Below are positions 1 to 9,812 of a DNA stretch of 64,000 bases, one piece after another (within the stretch, counting starts at the first letter, position 1; each line of letters begins with the position of its first letter). Origin of the DNA: Pantoea ananatis LMG 2665. Lineage in GTDB: Bacteria; Pseudomonadota; Gammaproteobacteria; Enterobacterales; Enterobacteriaceae. The stretch spans positions 186,001-250,000 of the forward strand of contig NZ_JMJJ01000010.1 in NCBI RefSeq assembly GCF_000710035.2. Direction: 5' to 3'. The position numbers and the translations under genes are program-made. The notes under the pieces are model-generated. The model did no database searches, was not told where the DNA came from, and saw nothing but the letters and a program-made list of their open reading frames with translations.

Positions 1-1
1 T

Positions 2-1009
2 TACACCACCGGACGCTATCCGGGTTATGACATTACTAACCTGGCGGCTTTCCTGCAGTCCAGCTACGACATCAACGATACCTTCACCTTGAGTGGCGGC
101 GTACGTTATCAGTACACCGAAAACAAGGTGGACGACTTTGTCGGCTATGCCCAGCAGCAGGCGATTGCTAATGGCACGGCGCGTTCGGCCGATGCGATTC
201 CAGGCGGCTCAACGGATTATGACAACGTCCTGTACAACGCCGGTATCCTGATGCATATCACCGAGCGGCAGCAGGCATGGTTCAACTTCTCGCAAGGCGT
301 TGAACTGCCGGATCCGGGCAAGTATTACGGCAACGGCACCTATCGTCTGCAAAACGGCAACTACCAGTTGTTGAACAGCGTTAATGTCGATCAGTCGAAG
401 CTTCAGGGCATCAAAGTCGATTCTTACGAGCTGGGCTGGCGTTACACCGGTAATGACCTGCGCACGCAGTTAGCAGCCTACTATTCGCTGTCAGACAAAT
501 CGATTTCGGTCAACCGCAGCGATATGACCATTAACGTGGACGATGACAAGCGCCGTATTTATGGCGTGGAAGGTGCGGTGGATTACTTTATCCCCGATAC
601 CAACTGGAGCACCGGCGTCAACTTCAACCTGGTCAAGTCTGAAACCAAAAAAGATGGCGGCTGGAAGAAGTGGGATGTCATTTATGCCAGTCCATCGAAA
701 GCCACCGCCTATGTTGGCTGGTCGCCGGATCCCTGGAGCCTGCGCCTGCAAAGCACGCAGTCGTTTGACCTGACCGATAACGGCGGCAACAAAATTGACG
801 GTTATACCACCGTTGATTTTATCGGCAGCTACCAGTTGCCGGTGGGCAAGCTGAGCTTTAGCGTCGAGAACCTGCTGGATCGCGACTACACCACGGTGTG
901 GGGACAGCGTGCGCCGCTGTTCTACAGCCCGACCTATGGCTCGCCGTCGCTGTATCAGTACAAAGGCCGGGGTCGCACCTTTGGGCTGAACTATTCGGTA
1001 CTGTTTTAA
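2..1009 (+). CDS. iutA: Ferric aerobactin TonB-dependent receptor IutA, C-terminal part
   Basis: Outer-membrane beta-barrel receptor that imports ferric aerobactin with TonB energy. Only the last 335 codons are present: the frame is open from base 2 and the start lies left of the window. The visible part is the C-terminal two thirds of the barrel. Segments such as SYELGWRYTG, DKRRIYGVEGAVDYF, SPSKATAYVGW and VENLLDRDYTTVWGQRAPL match IutA as I know it, and the protein ends in the terminal Phe typical of outer-membrane barrels (LNYSVLF). In known aerobactin clusters iutA is last, after iucABCD, so the biosynthesis genes may lie just outside the window. No Fur site can be assessed because the promoter is missing. 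Confidence 0.93.
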   Translation, partial: YTTGRYPGYDITNLAAFLQSSYDINDTFTLSGGVRYQYTENKVDDFVGYAQQQAIANGTARSADAIPGGSTDYDNVLYNAGILMHITERQQAWFNFSQGVELPDPGKYYGNGTYRLQNGNYQLLNSVNVDQSKLQGIKVDSYELGWRYTGNDLRTQLAAYYSLSDKSISVNRSDMTINVDDDKRRIYGVEGAVDYFIPDTNWSTGVNFNLVKSETKKDGGWKKWDVIYASPSKATAYVGWSPDPWSLRLQSTQSFDLTDNGGNKIDGYTTVDFIGSYQLPVGKLSFSVENLLDRDYTTVWGQRAPLFYSPTYGSPSLYQYKGRGRTFGLNYSVLF

Positions 1010-1019
1010 GTCTTCATTC

Positions 1020-1042
1020 TTGCCCGGTGTGACGCCGGGCAA
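1020..1042 (+). terminator. Hairpin after iutA
   Basis: An 8-bp perfect stem, TTGCCCGG / CCGGGCAA, with a 7-nt loop lies 10 bases after the iutA stop. No T-tract follows directly; the nearest T-rich run is about 20 nt on. It is a weak candidate terminator or 3'-end stabilising hairpin. Confidence 0.45.
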
Positions 1043-1128
1043 GCCTCACTCAATCTCACTTTTTCCTCCTGTCGCCGCTAAACACGCTGTGCCGTTACAT
1101 AATGTAAACAATACCTAAACGAATACGC

Positions 1129-1155
1129 TCAGTTTTGTCAGGTACATGCCGATAG
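1129..1155 (+). promoter_or_regulatory. Candidate sigma-28 (FliA) promoter for chemoreceptor
   Basis: TCAGTTTT (1129-1136), an 11-nt spacer and GCCGATAG (1148-1155) resemble the flagellar consensus TAAAGTTT-N11-GCCGATAA: 5 of 8 and 7 of 8 positions match, with exact spacing. It lies 63 nt before the chemoreceptor start, which fits class-3 flagellar control of chemoreceptor genes. Confidence 0.6.
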
Positions 1156-1218
1156 TCTTTATGTACGTACATTTAATGCACAAAGCATTTTCGTTTTAAC
1201 GACCAGGCGGAACAAAAA

Positions 1219-2880
1219 ATGACCATTACACAGCGACTTTTCCTGACCTTCTCCCTCCTTGCCGCCTCACTGGCTGTTCTGGCTATGGTGGCGATCACGG
1301 TGGTAACAGGATTTCAATCACGCTTCGATTACGTGCAGAGAAATACAATTCCTTCTATTACCGATCTTAATAAGCTTGTCGATAGCAGCAATGCCCTGAC
1401 ACTGCTGCTTTATCGCCATCAAAGTGCGACCGATCAACGCAAGCAGGCCCAGTTTGAGAAAGATATCGCTGGCGTGATTGCGGATCTGAAAAAGCAAAAC
1501 CAGTATTACTTTGATCACGACCTTTCCAGTGCTGAAGACAAGGCCCTGAGCGAAAAAGCCTTTGCGGAGATAAAAGAAGCGGAAGCCAGGCTGCCGACCT
1601 TTTTTGCCGGGTCACGGGCACAAAATGATGCCATCGCGTTGGGCGCGATCCAGGGAGACAGTGGTGTGGGCCAGTCTGTTCGCGATCTGATAGCGGGGTT
1701 AAAGCGACAGCTGCAGCTGAATGTGGACATTGGCAAAACCTACAGCCAGCAAAACAATCAGGTTTATCAACAAACCTTGTGGGGCATGTCCGGCGGTTCG
1801 CTGCTGATTATCCTGCTGCTTGGCGCGTTTTCGGTGAAAACCATCTTCAGCATCCGTCGTCAGCTCAACGCGATTCGTGCCACCATGGAAAGCGCCAGCG
1901 AACGCCTCGATCTGACGCTGCGCGCAGATGAGTCGCGTCGCGACGAAATTGGCTTAACGGCCAGCGCTTATAATGACCTGGTCAGCAATGTGGCGCAGTC
2001 GTTGTCGTCCGTTGAACAGGCATCCCACTCTGTCGGCTCTGCCTCATCCCAGATTTCAGCCGGCAACGACGATCTCTCGGCGCGTACCGAAGAGCAGGCA
2101 GCGTCGCTGGAGGAAACGGCGGCCAGTATGTCTGAACTGAGCGAAACCGTGCGTCAGACGGCTGAAAATACCCGCCTCGCCAGCCAGCTGTCCAAAAATG
2201 CGCGTGAAATCTCGGAAGACAGCTCGGGCAAAGTCAAAACCATGCTGAGCACCATGTCCGATATCAAAAGCAGTTCAGCGAAAATCAACGACATTATTGC
2301 ATTGATTGAAGGCGTTGCCTTCCAGACCAACATCCTGGCGCTGAATGCGGCCGTTGAAGCCGCCCGTGCCGGTGAGCAGGGACGCGGTTTTGCCGTGGTC
2401 GCCGGAGAGGTGCGTAATCTGGCACAGCGCTCTTCTTCTTCTGCCCGTGAGATCAAAGCACTGATCGAGTCCTCCATGCGCTACGTTGAAACCGGTGCCG
2501 CTCAGGCTGAAGAAGTCGGACAAAATATGGGCCGGATGAACGATGCCGTGCGTCAGGTAAACGATCTGGTCGATGAGATTGCGGTGGCGGCAAGCGAACA
2601 GTCGCAGGGCATTGGTCAGGTACATGAAGCGGTCAATCAGATGGACAGCGTAACCCAACAAAACGCCGCACTGGTGGAGCAGGCTTCTGCCGCTGCGCGT
2701 TCGTTAACGGAGCAGTCCACCACGCTGCAACAGCTGGTGGCCGCCTTTACCATCCGTTCAGCTCAGGTTGTCGCCGCTAAGCCGCCTTTAGCCGCCGTGA
2801 CGGCCGCGCCCGTGCTGAAGCGTCCACAGCTTGCGGCGGCAGGTGCAGGTGCGCAGGAAGATAACTGGCAGAGTTTCTGA
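1219..2880 (+). CDS. Methyl-accepting chemotaxis protein (553 aa)
   Basis: Transmembrane chemoreceptor that signals through CheW/CheA. Layout: TM1 about residues 9-31, a periplasmic four-helix-bundle-type domain to about 187, TM2 about 188-208, a HAMP domain about 210-262, then the methylated coiled-coil signalling domain. The hairpin tip is canonical ([20 protein letters not shown], then [14 protein letters not shown]). The C-terminus ends NWQSF, a variant of the NWETF-type CheR/CheB tether of high-abundance receptors. The ligand cannot be told from sequence. A sigma-28-like promoter precedes it and a terminator hairpin follows, so it is probably monocistronic. Confidence 0.93.
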   Translation: MTITQRLFLTFSLLAASLAVLAMVAITVVTGFQSRFDYVQRNTIPSITDLNKLVDSSNALTLLLYRHQSATDQRKQAQFEKDIAGVIADLKKQNQYYFDHDLSSAEDKALSEKAFAEIKEAEARLPTFFAGSRAQNDAIALGAIQGDSGVGQSVRDLIAGLKRQLQLNVDIGKTYSQQNNQVYQQTLWGMSGGSLLIILLLGAFSVKTIFSIRRQLNAIRATMESASERLDLTLRADESRRDEIGLTASAYNDLVSNVAQSLSSVEQASHSVGSASSQISAGNDDLSARTEEQAASLEETAASMSELSETVRQTAENTRLASQLSKNAREISEDSSGKVKTMLSTMSDIKSSSAKINDIIALIEGVAFQTNILALNAAVEAARAGEQGRGFAVVAGEVRNLAQRSSSSAREIKALIESSMRYVETGAAQAEEVGQNMGRMNDAVRQVNDLVDEIAVAASEQSQGIGQVHEAVNQMDSVTQQNAALVEQASAAARSLTEQSTTLQQLVAAFTIRSAQVVAAKPPLAAVTAAPVLKRPQLAAAGAGAQEDNWQSF

Positions 2881-2889
2881 TCGTGGCGA

Positions 2890-2917
2890 AGCAGTGGCCC
2901 GGGCGGCCGCTGCTTTT
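2890..2917 (+). terminator. Rho-independent terminator of the chemoreceptor gene
   Basis: AGCAGTGGCC / GGCCGCTGCT forms a 10-bp GC-rich stem (one G-T wobble) with a 5-nt loop, followed directly by TTTT. It lies 10 nt after the receptor stop and borders the 3' end of the convergent acyltransferase gene. Confidence 0.7.
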
Positions 2918-2923
2918 AAAGGG

Positions 2924-3997
2924 TTACGAACTTCTGTGCAGCGTCAACGGCGTTGATAACCAGCGGGCAACGCGTTTGCCTGCCTTAATGGCGGGTTTTT
3001 CAATCCAGAAAAACATCACGGAGGCCAGCGCCACACTGATGCTAATGGAGAGGATGAAAATCATCAGATTGTCCGTCCAGGCTTTATCCGCCAGGCTGTT
3101 CATCAGCAATATCATCATCGGATAGTGGATGAGATAGAGCGAATACGAGATATCGCCAAAGAAGATCAGCGTGCGGTTATGACCACTTTCCGTGCGGTAA
3201 CCCAGCATCACCGTGATGCTCATAATGGCCGCCGCCAGCCAGAAACCGCCATGCAGGCCAAACGGCTGCGGCCCAATCATCAGCGCTGTCGCAAACGCCA
3301 GTACCAGCCCCACCTGCAGTATTCTGCGCATCTGAGGATTCAGCTCAGGGAGCTTTTGTCTGACGATTAATTCAGCCAGCATCATCCCTAAGATAAACTC
3401 CATGCAGATGGTATTGCTGATAAGTTTGATCCACGCCTGCCACCAGTGCGTTACCGCCATATCAGGCGAAACCTGAGAGGAAAAGGTAAAACTGCCGTTG
3501 TAATACAGCTGAAAGCCCACGCTGGAGGCGAGGAAAATCAGTGCACACAGGAAGCTACGGTAGCGATAGTTTATGCACATCGCCACGGTGAACACGGCGT
3601 AGAACAGGATCTCATAGGAAAGCGTCCACGGCGGACCTAATGCGCTGAATCCAAAGGTCGGCCCGGGGCTGCTGTAATCCTGCAGGCAGAAGTAGAGCGC
3701 ACAGGACATATCCTGAAGCGAACGGTCGTGATAAACCACCACGAACGAGAGCAGCCAAACCACAAAGAAGACCGGCCAGATGCGGAAAAAGCGTTTCACC
3801 ATGAACGACGTCGGCGCTTCGTTAAACTGATGCGTAATAAAAGTCATGATGAAGCCGCTGATAATAAAGAATACGTCCACGCCCAGCGCGCCGGGGATGT
3901 GCCGGGTCCAGTGACTTTCTAACAGCGATGAGTTGTGCGCCAGCACCACAAGTAGCGCAGCCAGGCCGCGCAGATACTGGATTGAGACGATTTTCAT
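2924..3997 (-). CDS. Acyltransferase 3 family membrane protein (OafA/WecH-like)
   Basis: Integral inner-membrane O-acyltransferase, 357 aa, with about ten hydrophobic segments. The family moves acyl (often acetyl) groups onto exported sugars or lipids. Family marks are the start MKIVSIQYLRGLAALLVVLA with a His shortly after (AHNSSL), and GVDVFFIISGFIM with its Gly-Phe pair. The C-terminal SYSLYLIHYPMMILL is the usual last conserved block. It stands alone, convergent to the chemoreceptor gene, with no glycan genes nearby, so the acceptor is unknown. The ATG start at 3997 is the first that includes the conserved N-terminal helix. Confidence 0.85.
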   Translation of the reverse strand: MKIVSIQYLRGLAALLVVLAHNSSLLESHWTRHIPGALGVDVFFIISGFIMTFITHQFNEAPTSFMVKRFFRIWPVFFVVWLLSFVVVYHDRSLQDMSCALYFCLQDYSSPGPTFGFSALGPPWTLSYEILFYAVFTVAMCINYRYRSFLCALIFLASSVGFQLYYNGSFTFSSQVSPDMAVTHWWQAWIKLISNTICMEFILGMMLAELIVRQKLPELNPQMRRILQVGLVLAFATALMIGPQPFGLHGGFWLAAAIMSITVMLGYRTESGHNRTLIFFGDISYSLYLIHYPMMILLMNSLADKAWTDNLMIFILSISISVALASVMFFWIEKPAIKAGKRVARWLSTPLTLHRSS

Positions 3998-4261
3998 GAG
4001 CGTTACAGGCCTGTAAGTTTACTCAATCACGGCGTTCGCCTGAACGAGCCGGTTAGGGTTAAGCGTAGGCCGTATTGTAAAAATGCCTTAACGATTATCA
4101 ACCGCCATTTAGCAGCAAGGAAAAAAGGATTTTGCCTGATAGCCTAATTTTGCAGAAAAAATGGCGACGATCGACGGAGTTAGGCGCACAGGAACAGAAG
4201 TGCGCCATTGGGATTTCAGAGGGTTCTTAAACAAATATGATGACTTGAGGGAATACAGGCA

Positions 4262-4780
4262 CTATGCGGACGCGCGCGGAAAGACGCTCCCGCCCATGGC
4301 GCGCCGGAAGATCTCGATCGTCCACATCCACAGAATATGCCCTAACGTCTCCGAGGCGATTTCCGCTAACGGCAGGTGCCACAAGGGCGGTGCCCAGCCG
4401 TTCATCGGCAAGATCACGCCGTGAAAGCCCAGGGTAATGAGCAGGGCAAACGCTACGCCCTGGCCCAGCGTAACGACCGGGAGGATCTCGGCCAGGGCGC
4501 AGTAGAGCAGGGCGAAGATGATTGAGAACAGGTGGTGAACCCCGGCAACGCCCCAGTTCACCACGTGACCGGAATAATGATAGACCAGGTTGCTGACGTT
4601 GATCCCCATATCCTGCAGCATCTCAGCAGGGGGAATCGCCCTGTCAGGCGTTCTGGGCGGAAACGGATTCTCCGTTCCCCATTTTACGAAGCTGGCAACG
4701 TTGCCGCCCCAAAACCCTGCCCAAAGCGCCGGACCATAATGCCGGTCGGCAGGGGACGTCAGACGAAACGACCTGTTCAT
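4262..4780 (-). CDS. yagU: YagU family (DUF1440) inner-membrane protein
   Basis: 172-aa membrane protein with about four hydrophobic helices. Segments such as ASFVKWGTENPFPPRTP, YHYSGHVVNWGVAGVHHLFS and EIASETLGHILWMWTIEIFRR match the E. coli YagU family, which has been linked to acid resistance but has no defined biochemical role. It begins 38 bp after the sgbE stop on the same strand, so it is probably the last gene of the ascorbate operon. That position hints at a transport-linked or pH-related accessory role in that pathway, which is inference only. Start chosen at the ATG at 4780; the N-terminus before the first helix is polar. Confidence 0.82.
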   Translation of the reverse strand: MNRSFRLTSPADRHYGPALWAGFWGGNVASFVKWGTENPFPPRTPDRAIPPAEMLQDMGINVSNLVYHYSGHVVNWGVAGVHHLFSIIFALLYCALAEILPVVTLGQGVAFALLITLGFHGVILPMNGWAPPLWHLPLAEIASETLGHILWMWTIEIFRRAMGGSVFPRASA

Positions 4781-4818
4781 AGTTAACCGCTCCTGCTGAG
4801 TAAGATAACCACTGTGGA

Positions 4819-5517
4819 TTACTGCCCGTAATAGGCACTTGCTCCATGCTTTCTGAGAAAGTGCTTGTCCAGTAAGGGCTGTTGCATGTGGGTAATACCG
4901 GGCGTCAGCTGGCGGGAGAAAATGCCCATATAGGCGATCTCTTCCAGCACCACCGCATTGTGGACCGCGTTATCGGCGTCTTTTCCCCAGGCAAAGGGCC
5001 CGTGCGCGTTAACCAGCACGGCAGGAATAGCGGTCGGGCTGATGCCGCGCGTGCGGAAGGTTTCAATAATCACTTCGCCGGTATTGTGTTCATAGTGGTG
5101 GGCTATTTCGGCCTCCGTCATCAGCCGGGTGCAGGGAATGGCCCCGTAAAAGTAGTCGGCATGGGTTGTGCCCCAGGCGGGCAGGTCCTGACCGGCCTGC
5201 GCCCAGATGGTGGCGTGGCGCGAATGGGTATGCACAATGCCGCCAATATCCGCAAAGGCGCGGTAGAGCGCCAGGTGCGTCGCGGTATCCGACGAGGGTT
5301 TTTTACTGCTTTCCACCACCCGTCCGCTTTCCAGTTCCACGACCACGATGTCGTCCACCGTCATGCCGTCGTACGCCACGCCGGAGGGTTTGATGGCCAT
5401 CAGCCCCTGCGCGCGATCGACGGCGCTGACGTTGCCCCAGGTAAAGGTCACCAGATGATGGCGCGGCAGCGCCAGGTTGGCGGCCAGCACCTGCTCTTTC
5501 ATGGCGGCTATGCTCAT
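4819..5517 (-). CDS. sgbE: L-ribulose-5-phosphate 4-epimerase
   Basis: Last enzyme of the ascorbate / diketogulonate branch: L-ribulose-5-P to D-xylulose-5-P, which enters the pentose phosphate pathway. 232 aa, class II aldolase/epimerase fold. Visible marks are [32 protein letters not shown] (zinc-binding His pair), [14 protein letters not shown] and [10 protein letters not shown]. It is very close to SgbE (YiaS) as I know it. AraD and UlaF share the fold, but the operon decides for SgbE. The ATG overlaps the sgbU stop as ATGA, indicating translational coupling. Confidence 0.95.
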   Translation of the reverse strand: MSIAAMKEQVLAANLALPRHHLVTFTWGNVSAVDRAQGLMAIKPSGVAYDGMTVDDIVVVELESGRVVESSKKPSSDTATHLALYRAFADIGGIVHTHSRHATIWAQAGQDLPAWGTTHADYFYGAIPCTRLMTEAEIAHHYEHNTGEVIIETFRTRGISPTAIPAVLVNAHGPFAWGKDADNAVHNAVVLEEIAYMGIFSRQLTPGITHMQQPLLDKHFLRKHGASAYYGQ

Positions 5518-6374
5518 ACTAAACCTCCTTCCTGCATTTTCTGTTCAATCCAGCGCCGGGCCTGCACGATCTCGGCAACCGGCTCCTCGGCTTTTTCCGT
5601 CCACATTTCAATCAGGAACGATCCGCGATAGTTCAGCGCCTTAAGCGTGCGGAATACGCCGACAAAGTCCACGCAGCCCTGACCAAAGGGGACGTCCCGA
5701 AACTGGCCCGGCGAGCTTGCGGTCACGGGTTGGGTATCCTTCAAATGAATCGCGGCGATGCGATCAATACCCAGGGTCAGTTCGGCGGTGACATCATTGC
5801 CCCAGGCGCTGAGATTGCCCACGTCCGGATAAACGGAAAACCATGGAGAAGCCTGCTGCTGCTCCCAGACTTTCCACTTGCTGATAGCGTTCATAAACTC
5901 GGTATCCATGATCTCAACCGCCAGCATCACCTGCGCCGCGGCGGCGCGTTGCACCGCACGTGACAAGCCTTCGGCAAAGCGCGCTACGGTGCCATCATCG
6001 TGAGGTTCGTAATAGACGTCGTAACCGGCAAGCTGAATCGTGCGGATCCCCACGTCCTTTGCCAGTTGGATGGCGCGATCGATCAGATCGTCTGCCCGCT
6101 GGCGGATCGCCGGATCGTGACTGCCAAACGGAAAGCGGCGATGCGCCGACAGGCACATGGAGGGAATGGTCACGCCGGTTTCAATCATGGCGTTGACCAG
6201 CGACAGGCGCTGCTCTTTGCTCCAGGTCAGGCGCTCCAGCCGCACGTCGGTTTCGTCTACCGACATTTCCACAAAATCAAAGCCACAGGCTTTTGCCAGC
6301 GCCAGTCGTTCAGGCCAGGTGAGGTTAGCGGGCAGGGCTTTCTCGTAAATACCTAACGGATGCTGGCGTTTCAT
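5514..6374 (-). CDS. sgbU: L-xylulose-5-phosphate 3-epimerase
   Basis: Converts L-xylulose-5-P to L-ribulose-5-P. 286 aa, TIM-barrel xylose-isomerase-like (AP endonuclease 2) fold with the conserved blocks [63 protein letters not shown] and IHLKDT; the Glu, Asp and His residues in these blocks bind the metal. I chose the ATG at 6374 rather than the upstream one at 6386 because it makes the ATGA overlap with the sgbH stop seen at the neighbouring junctions, and fits the usual SgbU N-terminus. UlaE is the closest alternative. Confidence 0.94.
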   Translation of the reverse strand: MKRQHPLGIYEKALPANLTWPERLALAKACGFDFVEMSVDETDVRLERLTWSKEQRLSLVNAMIETGVTIPSMCLSAHRRFPFGSHDPAIRQRADDLIDRAIQLAKDVGIRTIQLAGYDVYYEPHDDGTVARFAEGLSRAVQRAAAAQVMLAVEIMDTEFMNAISKWKVWEQQQASPWFSVYPDVGNLSAWGNDVTAELTLGIDRIAAIHLKDTQPVTASSPGQFRDVPFGQGCVDFVGVFRTLKALNYRGSFLIEMWTEKAEEPVAEIVQARRWIEQKMQEGGLV

Positions 6375-7027
6375 ACTGTTCCCCAAATGCTGGCAATGGC
6401 CTGATGGAATTCCGCTGCGCGTTGAATGCCGCTGGCGGGATCGCTGAGGGCGCGCCCGGCGATAAACGCTTTCACGTCAACGTCTTTAAATTGCGCAAGA
6501 TCCTGAGGCGTAATGCCGCCCGTGATGGAGAGCGCAAAACCCAAATCCGACAGGGCTTTCATGGTATCCAGGTCATGCTGATTCCATTGCTGCCCGCTGG
6601 CCTGGGCATCCCGCCCCCGATGGTAAATGGCCTGTTTCAGCCCCAGTTGCCGCCAGCGGCGGGCATCGTCCAGCGTCCAGTGACCAAACAGTTCGATTTG
6701 AATATCGCCCTGGTGCTGCTGTGCCACGTCCAGCGCGCTGGCAAACGTCGCCAACGGTGCGGCACAGATGACCGTCATCCAGCTTGCGCCCGCCGTGAAG
6801 GCCATGTCTGCCAGCGTGCCGCCGGCATCCGCCACTTTATAGTCGGCCACCAGGGTCTTTTGCGGATGCTGCTGGCGCAGACGGCGCACGGCTTCGACTC
6901 CGCAGCTCAGGCACAGCAACGTACCGGCTTCGATGATATCGACATGCTGATGCAGCTGCTGTGCGGTCTCCAGCGCCGCATCCAGCGCGGTATGATCCAG
7001 CGCCAGCTGGAGTAAAGGCAGGCTCAT
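6371..7027 (-). CDS. sgbH: 3-keto-L-gulonate-6-phosphate decarboxylase
   Basis: Mg2+-dependent decarboxylase of the OMP-decarboxylase suprafamily: 3-keto-L-gulonate-6-P to L-xylulose-5-P plus CO2. 218 aa, near the usual 220. Motifs are QLALDHTALDAAL at the N-terminus, DYKVADAG (catalytic Asp-Lys-Asp pattern), the FGHWT block and SITGGITP in the phosphate-binding loop. ATG at 7027 overlaps the lyxK stop (ATGA). It sits between lyxK and sgbU, exactly the pathway order. UlaD is the isofunctional paralogue; the lyxK/yiaK neighbours favour SgbH. Confidence 0.95.
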   Translation of the reverse strand: MSLPLLQLALDHTALDAALETAQQLHQHVDIIEAGTLLCLSCGVEAVRRLRQQHPQKTLVADYKVADAGGTLADMAFTAGASWMTVICAAPLATFASALDVAQQHQGDIQIELFGHWTLDDARRWRQLGLKQAIYHRGRDAQASGQQWNQHDLDTMKALSDLGFALSITGGITPQDLAQFKDVDVKAFIAGRALSDPASGIQRAAEFHQAIASIWGTV

Positions 7028-8505
7028 AAGGGGGCTCCTTGTGCGTCACTCAGGACGCGGATCAGATGCTGATAACGCTGATACTTCTGCTGATAACGGG
7101 CATGCCGTGTGCTGTCCGGTAGCCAGGTGACGATATCCGGCGCCAGGGCCTGCTGGGCCTGCTGCAGCGAGGTGTAAGCACCGGTGCCGGTCAACGCCAC
7201 CAGCGCCGCGCCCAGACAGCCGCTTTCGCTGATCTGCGGCACTTCAACGCGCAGGCCGCTGGCATCGGCAAACATCTGCATCCAGGGCGCGGAGCGCGTA
7301 GGGCCGCCGCTCAGACGCAGGGCAGTGACCTGAGGAAAGCGTTGCAGAATGCGGTTGAGATGCGTCAGGTGGGAGAACACCACGCCTTCGTAGATGGCCT
7401 GCACCAGGTGGGCACGCGTGTGGCCCGCCTGCAGACCAAAGAAACTGCCGTGCAGGTCGGCCCCGGCGTTGGTGCCGTACAGAAAAGGCAGAAACAGCAG
7501 CGCGCTGCTGGCAGGTTCCAGCTCCTCGACCCACTGATTTAATTGTTGGTAGTCGCGGATGCCCCACTGTTCACAGAACCACTCCAGGTTTGCCGCCGAT
7601 GTCGGGCTGGCTTCGTGGATAAGATACTGGCCTTCAATGGCATAGCGACCGTAAACGTAGGGATAGTCTGCTTCATCGCTAATGCAGTCGGTAATGCCGC
7701 TGGTCACCGACCAGGTGCCCATCACCGCGTTCAGGCGCGTTGCGTCATTCAGTCCCGCACACAGCGCGGTGGACATCACGTCAAACAGGCCCCCGACCAC
7801 AGGCGTGCCGGGCAGCAAACCGCATGCGGCGGCAGCCTGCGCGGTTACATAGCCGGCAATCTGCGTTGATGCCACAATCGGGGGCAACGCCGGCACGATC
7901 TCGCTGATATCCAGCATCTCAGCCAGCGCGGGCGACCAGTCTGCCGCCTGCATGTCGTACAGATTGGATTCAGAGATGTTAGTTTCTTCACAGGCCAGCT
8001 CGCCGGTCAGACAGAAACGCAGGTAGTCGTGGGCCATCAGTACGCTGCCGATTGCGGCGTAGCGCTGCGGCTGATGCTGCTTTAGCCAGCGCAGGAGCGA
8101 CACCGGATGGCCGGTCCAGAGCGTCTGCCGGGTGAGAGGATAGAGTTTTTGCGGCATGCCTTCCCGCTGCCACTGTTGCACCAGGCTCAGGGCGCGACGA
8201 TCGGAGGATAAGATGCCATTTCCCAGCGGATTGCGATCTTTATCCAGCAGAAACAGCCCTTTACCCTGAGCAGAGATGCCTAATCCAGCGACGTCGGCGG
8301 CATCCTGACCGCTGCGGGTCAGTACTTCGCGAATGACCGCTGCCGCCTGCTGCCAGAGCAGCGTCATATCGCGTTCGGCATAACCCGGCTCTGGTACCTG
8401 TACCGGCAGGTTTTGCCGCGCAACGGCCAGCTCGCGGCCCTGCCTGTCGTAGAGTCCGGCTTTAATAAAGGTGCCGCCGCAGTCCAGTCCCAGCCAGCGT
8501 TTCAT
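7024..8505 (-). CDS. lyxK: L-xylulose / 3-keto-L-gulonate kinase (YiaP)
   Basis: FGGY-family sugar kinase, 493 aa. In this pathway it phosphorylates 3-keto-L-gulonate at C6. N-terminal ATPase motif GLDCGGTFIKAGLYD, second domain with GGLFDVMSTALCAGL and GTWSVTSG, and the C-terminal signature LRLSGGPTRSAPWMQMFADA. The sequence fits LyxK (YiaP) across its length. ATG at 8505 overlaps the stop of the upstream MFS gene as ATGA, so it belongs to the same tightly packed operon. Confidence 0.94.
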   Translation of the reverse strand: MKRWLGLDCGGTFIKAGLYDRQGRELAVARQNLPVQVPEPGYAERDMTLLWQQAAAVIREVLTRSGQDAADVAGLGISAQGKGLFLLDKDRNPLGNGILSSDRRALSLVQQWQREGMPQKLYPLTRQTLWTGHPVSLLRWLKQHQPQRYAAIGSVLMAHDYLRFCLTGELACEETNISESNLYDMQAADWSPALAEMLDISEIVPALPPIVASTQIAGYVTAQAAAACGLLPGTPVVGGLFDVMSTALCAGLNDATRLNAVMGTWSVTSGITDCISDEADYPYVYGRYAIEGQYLIHEASPTSAANLEWFCEQWGIRDYQQLNQWVEELEPASSALLFLPFLYGTNAGADLHGSFFGLQAGHTRAHLVQAIYEGVVFSHLTHLNRILQRFPQVTALRLSGGPTRSAPWMQMFADASGLRVEVPQISESGCLGAALVALTGTGAYTSLQQAQQALAPDIVTWLPDSTRHARYQQKYQRYQHLIRVLSDAQGAPL

Positions 8506-9797
8506 AATGCCTCCCGTTTCGCAGAATCACAGCGGGCAGGCAGGGTCATTGCCAGCAGCGCAGCCAGCGCCAGCGAAATGGCAAGGCTGTAAACCCCGGC
8601 ATCTTTGCTGTAGAACGCAATCAGCACGCCGACCATGTAAGGCCCACAGAAGCCGCCAAGGTTGCCCAGTGCGTTGATCAGGCCGCGTGCCCCGCCCGCG
8701 ACCTCGGCATTGAACAGGCGCGGCGGAATACTCCAGAACACGCCCGCGGCAGACTGAATAAACACGCCACAGCCCACCAGCGCCGCGTAGGACCACCAGA
8801 TATGCGCTTTTAGCAACACCGACAGCGCCATGCATAGCGCAAAACCTGCCAGTGGCAGCGCCACAAACAGCTTGCGCCGCCCGGTTGCATCCGAAAGAAC
8901 AGAAAACAGAAACATGCCGAAGATCGCCCCGACGTAGGGCAGTATGGCCAGCATACCAACCTGCTCGACATTGCCGTGGGTCAGCTCTTTAAGAATGGTG
9001 GGCAACCACAGGGTGTAGCCGTAAATGCCGGTCTGATAAAAGAAATTGACCAGAATCAGCCGCCACATCACGGGCTCGTGCATGACCTTAAGCAGAGAAG
9101 CGTTGCGCACGTTCTGCTCTTTGATCATCAGTTGCTCGTTGTGCAGGGTCGTAATCAGATACTGCTTTTCAGCCGGAGAAATCCACTTCGCCTCCTGCGG
9201 CCGGTTGCTGATGGTGAAATGCCACAGGGCCATGACGACCAGCGATAACGCGCCTTCCACGTAAAACAGCATGCGCCAGTCCCAGCCGGTAATGATCCAG
9301 CCGGAGAGCGGCGCGGTAATGATCCCGGCGATCGGGACAAACATGATCACAATCGCATTGGCGCGGCCGCGCTCGGCATCCGGGAACCAGTTGCCGATCA
9401 TCGTCAGCACCACCGGCAGCATGCCGCCTTCGGCGATCCCTAACGCAAAGCGCAGTGCCAGCAGCTGGTACTGACTGGTTGCCATGCCGGTCAGTATCGA
9501 AATGACTGCCCAGGCCAGCAGCGACCAGCCAATAAAGCGTTTGCCGTTACCGTAGACGGCCAGCTTGCCGCCTGGCACCTGCAAAAACAGGTAACCAATG
9601 AAGAAAATACCGCCCGCCAGACCGGCCATTGAGGCGCTGATGCCCAGTTCGGCGTCCATTCCGCCCGGCATGGCAAAGGCAATATTAACCCGATCCATAT
9701 AGGAAATGATGCAGGTGATCAGGACAGGCGGAATGATCCGTAACCAGCGCAGGGCAGGGATCTTTTCACGGTTAACGGCAGTTGATGTCAGACTCAT
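8502..9797 (-). CDS. yiaX2: MFS transporter, YiaX2-type
   Basis: 431-aa major facilitator of the anion:cation symporter family with 12 predicted helices. Marks are SYMDRVNIAFAMPG in helix 1, the long loop around residues 195-230, and RGLINALGNLGGFCGPYMVG in the C-terminal half. Klebsiella has the same gene (yiaX2) in its yiaKLX1X2PQRS ascorbate operon, where E. coli instead has the YiaMNO TRAP transporter. Uptake of a diketogulonate- or ascorbate-derived acid is therefore likely. It begins 15 bp after yiaL and overlaps lyxK, so it is co-transcribed. Confidence 0.85.
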   Translation of the reverse strand: MSLTSTAVNREKIPALRWLRIIPPVLITCIISYMDRVNIAFAMPGGMDAELGISASMAGLAGGIFFIGYLFLQVPGGKLAVYGNGKRFIGWSLLAWAVISILTGMATSQYQLLALRFALGIAEGGMLPVVLTMIGNWFPDAERGRANAIVIMFVPIAGIITAPLSGWIITGWDWRMLFYVEGALSLVVMALWHFTISNRPQEAKWISPAEKQYLITTLHNEQLMIKEQNVRNASLLKVMHEPVMWRLILVNFFYQTGIYGYTLWLPTILKELTHGNVEQVGMLAILPYVGAIFGMFLFSVLSDATGRRKLFVALPLAGFALCMALSVLLKAHIWWSYAALVGCGVFIQSAAGVFWSIPPRLFNAEVAGGARGLINALGNLGGFCGPYMVGVLIAFYSKDAGVYSLAISLALAALLAMTLPARCDSAKREAL

Positions 9798-9812
9798 GGC
9801 CTTTCTCCTTGC

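Noticed and set aside
491..1042. 183-codon minus-strand frame across iutA
   Set aside because: Shadow of the strong iutA reading frame; no ribosome site and no family pattern.
4882..5631. 249-codon plus-strand frame across sgbE
   Set aside because: Antisense of a clearly identified gene; composition rich in Arg/His/Gly, typical of shadow frames in GC-rich DNA.
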